A stretch of DNA of 64,000 nt from Leptoclinus maculatus (taxonomy: Eukaryota; Chordata; Actinopteri; Perciformes; Stichaeidae): the NCBI GenBank assembly GCA_032191485.1, contig JAVDOI010000005.1:7332479-7396478 (forward strand). The letters run 5' to 3'. The notes beneath the pieces were generated by a model. That model searched no databases, had not been told where the DNA came from, and saw only the letters and a program-made list of their open reading frames with translations. Of the stretch, positions 10,180 to 21,164 are shown in pieces; positions within the stretch are counted from its first letter, which is position 1, and every line of letters starts with the position of its first letter. The translations under genes and the position numbers were made by a program.

Positions 10180-11435
10180 GTCATGTCACCGCAACCTCTC
10201 CGGGGCATTATTTAATTCTACTGTCTTAAATTAACAAGGTCATTATTGCGCTACCTACTGCCACCCACAGTAAGAGTATTTAATTACTTAGCCAGCCACT
10301 ATATTGCAGGCTCAGACGCTCAACAATAGTATTTTTTAGGACCGATTAAGTGAAATTGGACATTTTTCCCACGGCACACCTGACGATCTCTGTGCACAGT
10401 GAAAATCACTGCATCAGGTTATTGAAAGGTAGTAATGTCGGCTTGGGTTAGTTGGCCACTAAGCAGGCCACAGGGGTTACAAAATACCAGAGGAAAGAAC
10501 TAGCACTGATGGACGTGCAACCCCAGGGACCCCTCCCACAGTGAGCGCACCCCGCCGTCAGGTCCATCAGACCTCGGAACAGGCAGCGGGGCACGCAACA
10601 CTCAGTTGACGGGGGTACAGTGGGGTAGGAGGCGTCCGACGAGGCAGTGGGATCATCAGAGCTTTCTCGCTAAGACAGCTGCCTCCTCCTGCTGAAAAAG
10701 ACACTGATGAGAGCTGTACCAAAACAGTAAAGTTGCAGTCTATAAAACCAAAACAGTTAGCTGATACACACTCCATTGTTTATATAAGAATATTGTAGAA
10801 GTTTTAACATTATTCAGGTGTCTAATATGGCCTTACAAGTACTTTTTACTTTTTCAGTCATCACAACTCACCACACAATATATATAAAGAACTGAAAAAG
10901 ATTTAAGCTAATTGTAAATCAAGCAGTTTGTAAAGTAATTAATACTGACAATCTGACTATTCGGGAAAGAAACAGGGCGGAACCAATCTGGCTAGAAGTC
11001 TAGATAAGCAGACACGCAGTGACACACCGGGTCGCAGTAAATACGGTCCGGAATCGGACAAACACCAAAACAGATCACATAGTATTGAGATCTGCGATAT
11101 GACTGCATGACTGACGAGTCTAAAAGTCAGGAGAGGCAGACGTTTTTTTAACTACACTACACGACGCTACACTAAGTGGCTTAGTGATTGAACAAACTAC
11201 TATGCTGAACCTACCAAAATAAAAGGACGAAAAAGAAAAGTTCTTTGGTCATTGAGTGAAATCCAGTTAAAATCCTTCGGGTAGACTCATCGATCCTTCT
11301 CAAGTGGGGAAAGTGCACATGTTAACAACATAACTTGACATTTGCCAAAATCTTTTCAATTGAGCCAGATTGCATACTTGGAACTTGAAATACAGCAGAA
11401 GTGATGTGAGCAGTGTTGAGATTCAAGGACCCGTC
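10180..11435. other. no recognisable gene
   Basis: Mixed composition. A minus 69-codon ORF at 10567-10776 has no familiar motif. Short TATATATA runs occur near 10880. I cannot assign any repeat family. Confidence 0.5.
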
Positions 11436-11439
11436 GATA

Positions 11440-12110
11440 CTGTGGGAGAGCCTCACGTCTCCCGGCCGTGACAAACACTCAGCCGGTTCAAATTATGATC
11501 AATGGTATTTAATTTTACAGAAGTTAAAGCAATTGCAAAGTGAATCACACTATGTACACTATCGATAGAAATATGATCCGCGGAAAAGAGTTCACACACG
11601 CTTGTTACCTGCAGGATGGAATGTGATGAAGTGGAAGAATGATTCCTTTGAATCTCCTTTCATAGCTCGTAAAATATCTGTCTCAAATACAATTGGCTTA
11701 AGTCCAGCTGACTCCTCCTGGCCTCAGTCAGCTGACTCCTCCTTCGTTGTGACCTATTGGCTTTGGTCTGTTGCTCCTTCTGCGCGTGCGTCCCTCTGTT
11801 AGGCCCTCTGCTCTGATCCTGGTGTTCGCTGTAATGCCTGTCTTAAAATCCCTGTCTGTCCCTATCGACTATTCTTTATAGATTAATACATTCAATAATT
11901 GTCTCTTATGGTTCAACACTTCTATAGTAAACATACTGTAAACATAGTATACACTTGATAAGTATTCTGGTGACATTTCACATACTTTGACAGTTTTTAC
12001 AAGCATAATGTGGCATTCCACATGCTTCCTACATTTCACTATCCACCACTAGGGGTGCTATAAATCCTACTAAAAAACACTTCTAACTCTAATTCCTCAC
12101 AGCAGCATTA
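11440..12110 (-). mobile_element. LTR-like dispersed repeat, copy 1
   Basis: On the minus strand it starts near TGTGAGGAATTAGAGTTAGA. Bases 11,800-12,110 are closely matched, in the opposite orientation, by 40,068-40,373, sharing words such as CACCCCTAGTGGTGGATAGT and GAACCATAAGAGACAATTAT. A more diverged relative is at 21.2-22.0 kb. The TG start and dispersed copies suggest an LTR. No internal coding region is recognised next to it. Confidence 0.55.
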
Positions 12111-13924
12111 AACTTTAACATGTATCCAGATCTGTCCCTCCTCACAAAACAAATGTGCTGAGTTGTTATGGCAAGGGCTGCCACTGTATAGCCCCAAATG
12201 CTGCTTGTTACTGAGGTCTGATAGGGTGGGAGTCAGATCATGAGAACGTATCAAAGCGTAACAAGCTGAGACTGATTTTGATTGTTTGAGTGGGAGTTGG
12301 TGTGGCGAGAAGAAGGATGTGGTTTAAAGTTTACGTGGACATTAACCAATAGTCAGAGCACAACAACGCCAGCTTAGGAATTTCACCTAAAGATTAAGTT
12401 TTGCCCACACAGTATCGAGGATTCAGAGGACACTCAGGTTCATTATACTGATTAGCAGGAGACATGGTTCCACTACAAACAATTAATCTTTATTATTACA
12501 AAAACAGTGGTTCACAAATAATTTCAAACACAAACTACTAATAAAAGAGCCCTATACATTGGAGATGTGCTGGGCTGCGGCTTACCAGTGGTGAGGTGGA
12601 CCAGTACAGGTGAGGATCCCAAAATGAGGAGGCACCCCGATCACACGTGGTCACAAAAATCACTCACACACACGTGAAGGTTCCGAACCAGGGGTACACC
12701 AAACCACACAGCACACGAAGGGAGACACCAACACCCGGAGGCACCAACCCCACCACCTTAGGCTTAGCAGCTCCTACAGGGACAAGGAACACCAAGGGTC
12801 TGGTTCTCAGAAAGGAAAAAAAAAAAGAAAAGCAAAAGACAAAACCAAAATAACTAAGGTTAACTGATCAGCAAGGGTGATGATCAGCTACCCAATTTAT
12901 ACAAACCAAATGCCAGAGTGGTAAGATCCCCTGTCAGAATACACATAGTAAAATGGCTCAAGCTAAAAGAAGTTTTTCTCTATTAAAACAAGGGTGATGC
13001 TGACATAAAACAGCACGAAGCTGGGGCGCAGTGCTGTTAAGAGCAGCGTCAGACACTGTAGGCGACGCAGCGCAGCAGGGTAGACGAAACCCTAAGGCAA
13101 AACAGCAGCGTTCTTAAACGTGAGCAGGGTTAGCTGGAGCCACTTTCTGGCAATGTTCCACTCGAACCCGCCAAAAGTCCCCTCTGATACAGGATGACAT
13201 AACATTTATAGAATAATAATAATTAACACCAAAGTATATAAACTAGCAAAATAAAATCACCTACCGATCAGGCAATGTTCGTCTGCTCGGCTATATAAGC
13301 AAGACGCGGTTACTAACGTGACACCATAATATGATAAAATCAGGACCTAATCAAGACTTACCGACACAGATCCGCAGGTGAGTCACCTGTGCAGGATGAG
13401 GGGAGCCCAAGAGATAGTCTACGAAATCACAGAAAGCCAATGTAATACCAAAACAGCACGACTGACAGAAACAATGCGGCAGGACACTCTTGCATACCTG
13501 CAACAGCAGCGGAAGTCAGGCAGACCGGAAGCGGGACACGCGTTTGACGTCAGGGGGGAGCTAAGGGAATCCCCGCCGCATTTATATGATGCCCGCCCAC
13601 CGTGATTGGCCAGTGGTGGCCTGGTAATTAAAGGGATGACACCGAGGCCCAGCGAGCATTCACGTGTATGTATCTATGTATTTGTGAGTGCCTGTGGCAG
13701 TAGCTGGGGTCGAGCAGAGAAGACTCTGCTCCATATTTTTCAAACAGTGGCATGGTTCTAAGCAGCATGACCCTGCAGACGGTGGCAGTGCCGGGGGGGC
13801 TCTGAGAGGAGTCACAGCTTCAAAAAAACAAGACACAACTGCAGGGCAGAGCATCTGATCCACCCTCCAACCATCGCAACAAGGAGGAGAGTGACTTCTC
13901 TATTCACCGCTGCTTAACTCTCTC
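12110..13924. other. unassigned region
   Basis: No gene recognised. It contains CAC-rich stretches (12,655-12,760), an A-rich tract (12,819-12,830), GCAGCG-rich words (13,020-13,110) and TATA-like stretches (TTATATAAGC at 13,300 and TTTATATGAT at 13,580). It could be old retroelement sequence, but I see no diagnostic motif. Confidence 0.4.
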
Positions 13925-14066
13925 CCCAGTACAAACAAGAGAGAAGAACTGAAGAATCTACGATTACAGCCTGTCATGCAGCTTAAACACCCTGCTCCAT
14001 CGCCCTCCAATTCTCCTCCCGGGAGTGGAGAAGCAGAAAATGTGCCAAAAGCTACTGAATAAAATA
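13925..14066 (+). repeat. duplicated block A, copy 1
   Basis: About 140 bp matched in the same orientation by 24,979-25,118. Shared words include ATTACAGCCTGTCA, CTTAAACACCCTGCTCCATC, CAGAAAATGTGCCAAAAGCT and AGAATAAA-like ends. The two copies differ at scattered positions. The nature of the block is unknown. Confidence 0.75.
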
Positions 14067-14069
14067 AGA

Positions 14070-14597
14070 AAAGATACATTTTCTTGAAAAATGAAAGTGT
14101 TCACAGGTAGTGTTGTCAAGTTCAAATCTTTCAAGTAGTAGTTGTATTTGAAAACGTAGCAGTGGTAGCAGTGATAGTTGGTGTAGTTCTAGCTGAGGTC
14201 TAATGGAGCATAGGTACAGATGTTACCCCTTTCAATTGACGGGATTGCCGCAGGGTTTAAAGGTGCCCCGTGGCAAAAGAAAGGGAGTTTTCTGAGAAGT
14301 AACTTTGCTTCTGCAGTTCCACTTACCATGGAGTCAACGAGCTGAAATACGGAAAACGACACTCTACCATTGCAACCCCCATTGTGGTCAAAGGGGATAT
14401 ATAGTCGGGCTGGGCAATAATTCAGCATGATAATATAGCGTCTTTCAATGAATCATATGTTGAGATATCGTCATACATGATGAATTACATTGTCTAAATT
14501 CACAAAGGAATATACAAAACTAGGTTTTACCATGTGGTTATTTCATATAGACTGTTTATTTATTGAACTACCAGAAAACATGATATATCCTGATATA
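14070..14597. other. no recognisable gene
   Basis: Unique-looking mixed sequence up to the Tc1 element. A 79-codon minus ORF at 14,189-14,428 has no known motif. Confidence 0.5.
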
Positions 14598-16185
14598 CAG
14601 TGGGTACGGAAAGTATTCAGACCTTTACATTTTTCACTCTGTTTCATTGCAGCCATTTGCTAAAATCAAAAAAGTTCATTTTATTTCTCATTAATGTACA
14701 CGCAGCACCCCATCTTGACCGAAAAAAACAGAAATGTAGAAATTTCTGCAAATTTATTAAAAAAGAAAAACTGAAATATCACATGGTCATAAGTATTCAG
14801 ACCCTTTGCTCAGTATTGAGTAGAAGCACCCTTTTGAGCTAGTACAGCCATGAGTCTTCTTGGGAATGATGCAACAAGTTTTTCACACCTGGATTTGGGG
14901 ATCCTCTGCCATTCTTCCTTGCAGATCCTCTCCAGTTCCGTCAGGTTGGATGGTGAACGTTGGTGGACAGCCATTTTCAGGTCTCTCCAGAGATGCTCAA
15001 TTGGGTTTAGGTCAGGGCTCTGGCTGGGCCAGTCAAGAATGGTCACAGAGTTGTTCCGAAGCCACTCCTTTGTTATTTTAGCTGTGTGCTTAGGGTCATT
15101 GTCTTGTTGGAAGGTGAACCTTCGGCCCAGTCTGAGGTCCAGAGGACTCTGGAAGAGGTTTTCTTCCAGGATATCTCTGTACTTGGCCGCATTCATCAAA
15201 AACACCCCCATAGCATGATGCTGCCACCACCATGTTTCACTGTTGGGATTGTATTGGGCAGGTGATGAGCAGTGCCTGGTTTTCTCCACACATACCGCTT
15301 AGAATTAACGCCAAAAAGTTCAATCTTGGTCTCATCAGACCAGAGAATCTTATTTCTCATAGTCTGGGAGTCCTTCATGTGTTTTTTGGCAAACTCTATG
15401 CGGGCTTTCATATGTCTTGCAGTTAGGAGAGGCTTCCGTCGGGCCACTCTGCCATAAAGCCCCGACTGGTGGAGGGCTGCAGTGATAGTTGACTTTGTGG
15501 AACTTTCTCCCATCTCCCTACTGCATCTCTGGAGCTCAGCCACAGTGATCTTTGGGTTCTTCTTTACCTCTCTCACCAAGGCTCTTCTCCCACGATTGCT
15601 CAGTTTGGCTGGACGGCCAGGTCTAGGAAGAGTTCTGGTCGTCCCAAACTTCTTCCATTTAAGGATTATGGAGGCCACTGTGCTCTTAGGAACCTTGAGT
15701 GCTGCAGAAATTCTTTTGTAACCTTGGCCTAATCTGTGCCTTGCCACAATTCTGTCTCTGAGCTCCTTGGGCAGTTCCTTCGACCTCATGATTCTCATTT
15801 GCTCTGACATGCACTGTGAGCTGTAAGGTCTTATATAGACAGGTGTGTGCCTTTCCTAATCAAGTCCAATCAGTTTAATTAAACACAGCTGGACTCCAAT
15901 GAAGGAGTAGAACCATCTCAAGGAGGATCAGAAGAAATGGACAGCATGTGAGTTAAATATGAGTGTCACAGCAAAGGGTCTGAATACTTATGACCATGTG
16001 ATATTTCAGTTTTTCTTTTTTAATACATTTGCAAAAATTTCTACATTTCTGTTTTATCTGTCAAGATGGGGTGCTGCGTGTACATTAATGAGAAATAAAA
16101 TTAACTTTTTTGATTTTAGCAAATGGCTGCAATGAAACAAAGAGTGAAAAATGTAAAGGGGTCTGAATACTTTCCGTACCCACTG
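14598..16185 (-). mobile_element. full-length Tc1/mariner transposon, defective
   Basis: Both ends read CAGTGGGTACGGAAAGTATT inward and each is flanked by TA, the standard Tc1/mariner target duplication. The inverted ends extend about 210 bp, with the inner repeat AAGTATTCAGACCCTTTGCT also present at both inner borders, giving the IR/DR layout of Tc1-like elements. The arms are nearly identical, so the insertion is fairly young. The transposase lies on the minus strand and is broken. Confidence 0.95.
14810..15810 (-). pseudogene. Tc1-like transposase, frameshifted by internal deletion
   Basis: The N-terminal part (15,810-15,196) starts MSEQMRIMRSKELPKEL and carries the paired-like helix-turn-helix pair (KRISAALKVPKSTV; then the GRP motif PRPGRPAKLS and a second HTH). 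It continues to the first catalytic aspartate in LWSDETKIE and ends at HGGGSIMLWGCF. The C-terminal part (down to 14,810) holds the second aspartate in QQDNDPKHTA and the glutamate in SPDLNPIEHLW (DD34E), and ends KGASTQY. At the junction near 15,205 the usual dozen or so residues between GCF and MNAAKYRD are missing and the frame shifts, so no full-length enzyme can be made. All other landmarks are intact. Tc1 transposases cut and paste at TA dinucleotides in the nucleus. Confidence 0.92.
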
Positions 16186-16189
16186 TATA

Positions 16190-16844
16190 TTATATAATTT
16201 CAAGATATGAAAAATATATATATATATTATATATATATACAATGTTTCTCCCAGCCCTAGTATATAATGAAGGATCATCAGGATTCAAGCACTGTGCTGC
16301 CAGTATTGTTATTTCTTATTGCCAGCACGCTTATTTCGTGCTTTATGTAGCAATGGTGTAATTATTAGAGCAATGATAAAATTATTTTATAAAAATAGTT
16401 TTGACAGCGATTGTGGTAAAAGTAATAGTAATAGTTAGCCGTAGCAATGGAAGCAGGAGGAGGAGCAGCATTAGTAGGTACTAGAGGCTATGCTGTCAGT
16501 AGTAGGAGTACACAAATAATAGCAGTATATGTCACAGTAGTGGTAGCAGTGCAGTAACCAGTTGTGGAAAGTAATAATGTACATTTACAATTTACTTTTC
16601 AAATACATTTATTTTGGTATTTGTCTTACAGCTGATTCACTAGTGACTTTGGAGGTAAAGCTTTTACACTGAACTTGAGACAAGCTATATATATGACAAA
16701 ATGATCCAAGCTCAAAGGTAGCCTTCCTCCTGCACGCTCTACCAGGTGCCACCTCTGACAATCTCACGTGTGTGAAAGGGCAACTCTCGACAATGTCTGG
16801 ATTTGATTCTTTGGACATTGTCCAGAGCTCATATGTTATCATAT
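16190..16844. other. no recognisable gene
   Basis: AT-rich, with TATATA runs at 16,215-16,240 directly after the Tc1 end, then AGTAGTAGCA-type low-complexity DNA (16,430-16,560). Confidence 0.5.
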
Positions 16845-16847
16845 ATA

Positions 16848-17095
16848 CAGGGCGGCTGTGGCTCTAAAGTAGACCGGGTTGTCTTCGGCAGTTTAATCCC
16901 CGGCTCATTAAGGACTTGAACTGAGGTAAGTCATTGAACTTGAACACTGAACTTGAAATTGCTTCCGAAGGCTGTGCCATTGGTGTGTGAGTGTGCGTGA
17001 ATGTGAATTAGTTTAGGTCCTGATGTGCAGGTGGTACCTTGCATGGTAGCCTCTGCCATCAGTCTATGAACGTGTGTGTGAATAGGTGAATGATG
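16848..17095 (+). mobile_element. tRNA-derived SINE copy
   Basis: Starts GGGCGGCTGTGGCTCTAAAG (A-box-like), followed by the B-box-like GGCAGTTTAATCCCC. The body words GGTACCTTGCATGGTAGCCT and CTGCCATCAGTCTATGAACG are typical of a common fish SINE. Same family as 3.2 kb; a headless piece of the body is seen at about 45,385-45,440. Confidence 0.7.
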
Positions 17096-17274
17096 ATGAT
17101 GTTAGGATGCCCGAGCAGTCATGGAGGAAAATGAGCAGATCAGGAGTCTAGAAGAGGTTTCCAATGAAGCTTTATTCATTTTTACAGGCTAACATCACAC
17201 CACCAGTCTCTACCAGTCCCCCTACACCAGGGGTTGGCAAACCGCGGCTCTTCAGCCCCTCTGTTGCGGCTCCC

Positions 17275-17485
17275 TGAGACTACATCCACACTAATACTTT
17301 TTCGTTTTAAAACAAAAATGATCTCCGTCCACACTAAAACGCCTGAAAATGAATATCACGTGACTATTCATGTACACTGGGCATACGGGCGGGTGCCGGT
17401 GTAAACAGGAAGTAGATTGGTTGCTTAGTTAAAAAAAATATGACCGAGTAATAAAGTAGTCTTTAAGAATGACTTAAGATCTTCC
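17275..17485 (+). repeat. dispersed MITE-like block B, copy 1
   Basis: Begins near GACTACATCCACACTAATAC. The same sequence occurs inverted at about 24,690-24,973, sharing AATATCACGTGACTATTCA-like, GGAAGTAGATTGGTTGCTTA and GATCTCCGTCCACACT-like words. No ORF. It looks like part of a DNA-transposon-derived repeat with only one end recognised. Confidence 0.65.
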
Positions 17486-17486
17486 T

Positions 17487-17791
17487 CTAAAATCTTTCTC
17501 TGGAGATCGCTGTGGCTCGGAGACGGCAGCAGCAGGAGCTGGAGATCGCTGCGGCTCGGAGGTGGTGGCAGGAACTGGAACCCTCTGCGGCCCGGCGGCG
17601 GCAGCGGCAGGAACTGGAGCCCGCTGCGGCTCGGAGGCGGCGGCAGGAGCTGGAGCCCGCTGCGGCTCGGAGGCAGCGGCCGGAACTGGAGCCCGCTGCG
17701 GCTCGGCGGCAGGAACCCGCTGCGGCTCGGAGGGAGTGGCCGGAACTGGAACCCGTTGCTCCATACATACATACATAATGTATGTATGCAA
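17487..17791 (-). pseudogene. gag-like PQR/VPA repeat fragment
   Basis: A minus-strand frame with about nine tandem units like SEPQRAPVPAAA, coded by GGCTCGGAG/GGAGCCCGCTGCG-type units of about 39 bp. It resembles the VPAGPQR repeat of the gag-like ORF at 1.6-2.15 kb. All three minus frames and two plus frames stay open because of the repeat, so openness is not evidence of a gene. Probably a fragment of the same retroelement family. Confidence 0.45.
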
Positions 17792-18099
17792 TGTTCTCGC
17801 TAAATCTGGCGACTTTCCGAACCCTCTTGGCGACTTTTTTTGTCAAAAGCTACTAGCGACAAATCTAGCGACTTTTTCTGGTGTTGTTGGAGACTTTTCT
17901 GGTGTTTTTTTACTCTGACGTGAAATCACGTACCGTTCTCCACTGTCGTGAACGAGCAGTCGGTGCTGCCGTGAGCCGCCCCAAAGCACTCACAGGCGGT
18001 CACTCTCACAGGAGCCTGGCGCAGCAGTCCCAGCTGCAGTCAGAGAAGAGAGGAGACACACTCTCGGCGTATTCATGTATCTACACTCTGCAGTTAGTG
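17792..18099. other. GCGACTTTTT-repeat stretch, unassigned
   Basis: Contains several copies of a word like TAGCGACTTTTTCTGGTGTT between 17,800 and 17,910, then GC-richer DNA. No gene recognised. Confidence 0.4.
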
Positions 18100-18525
18100 T
18101 ATTTATAGGTGTTGAGCTTCATTTTTACACAAAACAAATAATAACTGTAATAACTGTAGCTGTGGCGTCATAATGAGGTGTTTCAGCTGCAGGACAGCAG
18201 TGAAGGCCCAGGTATAAAATGCACGGCCCGCCACTGCTATGTACAATATCAATATAACTATATATCCAAAAGTGTATATATATGAACATAAACATATACA
18301 ATGACAATGGAATTGAGGTAATAGTGTAAATGGAGGTAATAGTGCAGTATGACTGATTAAGTGTTCATCAGAGTCCAGTGGCTCCTCCTGAAGTCCACGG
18401 TCATCTCCACAGTTTTGAGCTTGTTCAGCTCCAGGTTGTTCTGACCACACCAGAGGACCAGCTGTTCAACCTCCTGTCTGTACGCAGACTCATCACCGTT
18501 CCTGATGAGGCCAATGACCGAAGTC
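18100..18525 (-). mobile_element. LINE RT fragment joined to 3' tail
   Basis: On the minus strand 18,525-18,380 reads VIGLIRNGDESAYRQEVEQL, then VLWCGQNNLELNKLKTVEM and TVDFRR, the segment just after the YADD/FADD motif of an L2/Rex1-type RT. It is followed by untranslated sequence with GGTAATAGTG repeats and TATATA. The rest of the RT is missing. Confidence 0.75.
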
Positions 18526-18662
18526 ATTCCAAGTCAAAGGCAAAAGGCACAGTGATGTACGTCTGATCTATGTAACATTGCATAAGTCAGGCACATCCTG
18601 TCTGAAAACATTACAGAAAAAAAAGTCCATGAATTTGTTATTTTACTTCAGTATTGCAACTA

Positions 18663-19460
18663 CCGTATTTTCCGCACTATAAGGCGCACTTAAAAGCCTT
18701 TAATTTTCTCAAAAAACGACAGTGCGCCTTATAATCCGGAGCGCTTTATATATGGATTAATTCTGGTTGTGTTTACTGACCTCGAAGCGATTTTGTGTGG
18801 TACACGGCGCTCTGTCAAAATGTTTTAGTACGACTTTGGTAAACTACAAAGCTGCACCGCTTGCAGCATTACGGCTACCGTAGTCAGGAGCGTCGCGGAG
18901 TAATACATACTGTGCTTCGCCATAATATTACATATGTTAATATTACGATGCTGTCAAAAACAAAGTGAAGCAAACTAATTCGGAGCTTGCCATCATTCCG
19001 GGTGGATTAACTAAAGAACTCCAGCCGCTAGATATTGGTGTCAACAGGGCGTTCAAAGTTAAACTGCGAGCTGCGTGGGAGCAGTGGATGACAGAAGGCG
19101 AACACACATTCACCAAGACAGGGAGACAGCGCCGGGCGACTTACGCTACTATCTGCCAATGGATCGTGGATGCCTGGGCTAAGGTATCAGTCTCAACTGT
19201 GGTCCGAGCTTTCACGAAGGCCGGAATCATCACTGAACTGCCAGGTAACAGCAACGACACTGACTCTGACTCGGATAATGACGAGAGGGATCCGGGCATG
19301 CTGGATGCCGTAATCGCAAAGTTTGACTGACTGACTGTTTTGTTTCGCTTAATGCGCCTTATAGTCTGGTGCGCTTTATATATGAAAAAAGATCGAAAAT
19401 AGACCATTCATTGACAGTGCGCCTTATAATCCAGCGCGCCCTATAGTGCGGAAAATACGG
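18663..19460 (+). mobile_element. pogo/Tigger-like DNA transposon, internally deleted
   Basis: Starts CCGTATTTTCCGCACTATAA and ends with its inverse TATAGTGCGGAAAATACGG. Both ends are flanked by TA. Subterminal words AAGGCGCAC/GTGCGCCTTATAATC and GCGCTTTATATATG recur on both sides as inverted copies. Only the C-terminal part of a transposase remains. Total length is 798 bp, so this is a deletion derivative. Confidence 0.9.
18965..19330 (+). pseudogene. C-terminal remnant of pogo/Tigger transposase
   Basis: An open frame runs from about 18,965 to the stop at 19,328. It reads IIPGGLTKELQPLDIGVNRA, then FKVKLRAAWEQWMT, then QRRATYATICQWIVDAWAKV, and ends NDERDPGMLDAVIAKFD. This is the end of a DDE_1-type (pogo/Tigger/jerky-like) transposase: the PGGLT..LQPLD motif normally leads to the third acidic catalytic residue, and the following helices are the C-terminal tail. 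The N-terminal CENP-B-type DNA-binding domain and the first two catalytic aspartates are absent, so the product cannot transpose. The apparent start codon is not at a natural N-terminus. Confidence 0.85.
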
Positions 19461-19479
19461 TACTTATTATCAGGCTGCT

Positions 19480-19665
19480 TTAATAAAACTCTAATAAGAT
19501 CTCTTAAGACTCTCAAATTGATCCAGCAAGATGCTGCACGTGTACTGATAAAACCTAAGAAATAGTATTTCATATTATTACTGAATTAGCTTCTCTGCAT
19601 TGGCTCCCTGTAAAATCCAGAATAGAATTTACATCCTTCTTCTCACCCACAAAGTCCTAAATGCT
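19480..19665 (+). mobile_element. LINE RT C-terminal fragment (L2-like)
   Basis: Pieces TLKLIQQDAARVLIKP, then LLCIGSL and NPE-like residues in broken frames match the region '...QNAAARVLT..R..HITPVL..LHWLPV..RI.FK' near the end of fish L2 RTs. Stops and indels show decay. Confidence 0.65.
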
Positions 19666-19830
19666 ATATTTTGAGCTGTATTTACTGTGTAAATGAACCC
19701 AAAATAAACATTTTGCTGTAATTGAATTGCAATAAATGCACAAAAAGGGCTGCCGAAATAACTACATAATGATGCCAATTTGTAAAAAGTCTGAATCAAT
19801 GTTTTGTTAGGTCTCTCCACAAGATGACAA
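19665..19830 (+). repeat. dispersed repeat shared with 53.2-53.34 kb
   Basis: Words TTGAATTGCAATAAATGCAC and GCCGAAATAACTACATAATG with GATGCCAATT recur, diverged, at 53,250-53,335. Likely part of the MITE-like family seen again at 20.47 kb. Confidence 0.55.
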
Positions 19831-19954
19831 GTAAATAACTTTTATAATACTTGTTTTCTCAATGAAGCTCGGATCGATTGGTGCTATTCTATGCTAACAT
19901 TGTACCAGCTCCATCAACACTCTAGGCATAAATACGGCTTACATCATATGGTTT

Positions 19955-20445
19955 ATGGGAGTCAGACAGCATCCCACACTCCAGGCTGTCTTTGATGAAA
20001 CCATCATCAGACAGGCCCAGAAGATTATTTCAGACCGCACTCATATCCTCCACCCTGAATATCAGCTTCTTCCCTCAGGCAGACACTTCAGAGTCCCCCA
20101 GTGCAGGCTCAACCGCTTTAAGAACTCCTTTGTCCCCTTGTCCATCAAAGCCCTAAATGGCAAGCTAGCCAGAGCTTAACCCCTGTAACACCAATTTTTA
20201 TTTATTTGTATTATCTTAACTATACACTACAGGTGCGTTGTACAATGGGCAGTGTGAAATTTGTTTGTTGGTTGGTGGCAGTCTTTTGCATGTACTGTAG
20301 GTACTGTGTGTGCGGGTATGTGGACTGGCGACAGTCTGTGTATGTAATGTATGTATGCAATGTTATTTGTATTGTTTTAACAGCAGACACTGTATGTATG
20401 TTTCCAAGACAAATTTCCTTCGGGACAATAAAGTATATCTTATCT
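19955..20445 (+). mobile_element. LINE RT C-terminus plus 3' tail
   Basis: A 74-codon frame contains HPTLQAVFDETIIRQAQKI, LLPSGRHFRVPQCRLNRFKN and SFVPLSIKALN, the last domain of an L2/Rex1-type RT. The untranslated part ends with ACAAATTTCCTTCGGGACAA and TAAAGTATATCTTATCTTA, the usual 3' tail with a short tandem repeat. 5'-truncated, as is common after target-primed reverse transcription. Confidence 0.8.
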
Positions 20446-20464
20446 TATGTTTACATACATACAT

Positions 20465-20625
20465 TTATACACATAGTTTCGTCCGGTCTCTACTAATATG
20501 AGGTATCGCAGAGCTCTGGGTGCCCACCTACGGCTACAATATTTTTTTCCTGATTCAACAACACCAGGACGTCAGTGAGGAGCATCTCAATGCTGATAGG
20601 CTGTCGCGTGAATGAGGCCTTTGAG
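20465..20625 (+). repeat. MITE-like repeat copy (Harbinger-like), inverted match at 35.55 kb
   Basis: Words GTCCGGTCTCTACTAATATG, AGGTATCGCAGAGCTCTGGG and GGAGCATCTCAATGCTGATA recur as reverse complements at about 35,555-35,706, and the middle part again at 53,340-53,400 in the same orientation. No ORF. Confidence 0.75.
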
Positions 20626-20765
20626 GGTCTCTCACACTGGGACGACAGGTCCTTGGGGATTGGGATTGTCTTTAATTAATAAATGGAGTTTGCCCTCTGA
20701 GGCAAATTTGTAAGTTTTGATTTTGGGCTATACAAAAATACATTTAATTTAATTTAATTGAGTTG
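20626..20765 (+). mobile_element. LINE-like 3' tail
   Basis: Contains GTTTGCCCTCTGAGGCAAAT and GATTTTGGGCTATACAAAAA followed by TTTAA repeats. This is the 3' end signature of a common fish LINE. No coding part remains. Confidence 0.5.
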
Positions 20766-21164
20766 GGTCTCATTAGTTCATCAACGTACTCTGTAAAAAC
20801 ATAGCATTTAATTAGTAATTTTTGGTTTTAAACTAAGTATGCTTCCTTACTTATTTATATTTGAAAGTTCATTCACATTTTATGATCATTGTATTATGTT
20901 TGCTATAAAAAATTTAAAATATTACTGTATGTAGGGTCTGTTGTAACTGGCTTTGCAACGCATTCACTGTTCTTTGACTTGGGGAACACAAATTTGTAGA
21001 CAGCTGTTCCTGCAGATGTTGCTTGCTCACGGTCCTCATTCCATTATAATAAATAATGTCTATAAGCTGTTGTTGTCGGTAGAAGTTACGAACAAAGGGG
21101 CACAGAGGGGGGGTGGGCCTCTGACCCCAGAGCCTCTGCTGCTGCGACTTTCAGCTGCAAGGTC

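Noticed and set aside
17512..17918. Ala/Arg/Glu-rich plus ORFs
   Set aside because: The GC-rich tandem repeat is open in five frames; the minus frame resembles the gag-type PQR repeat better.
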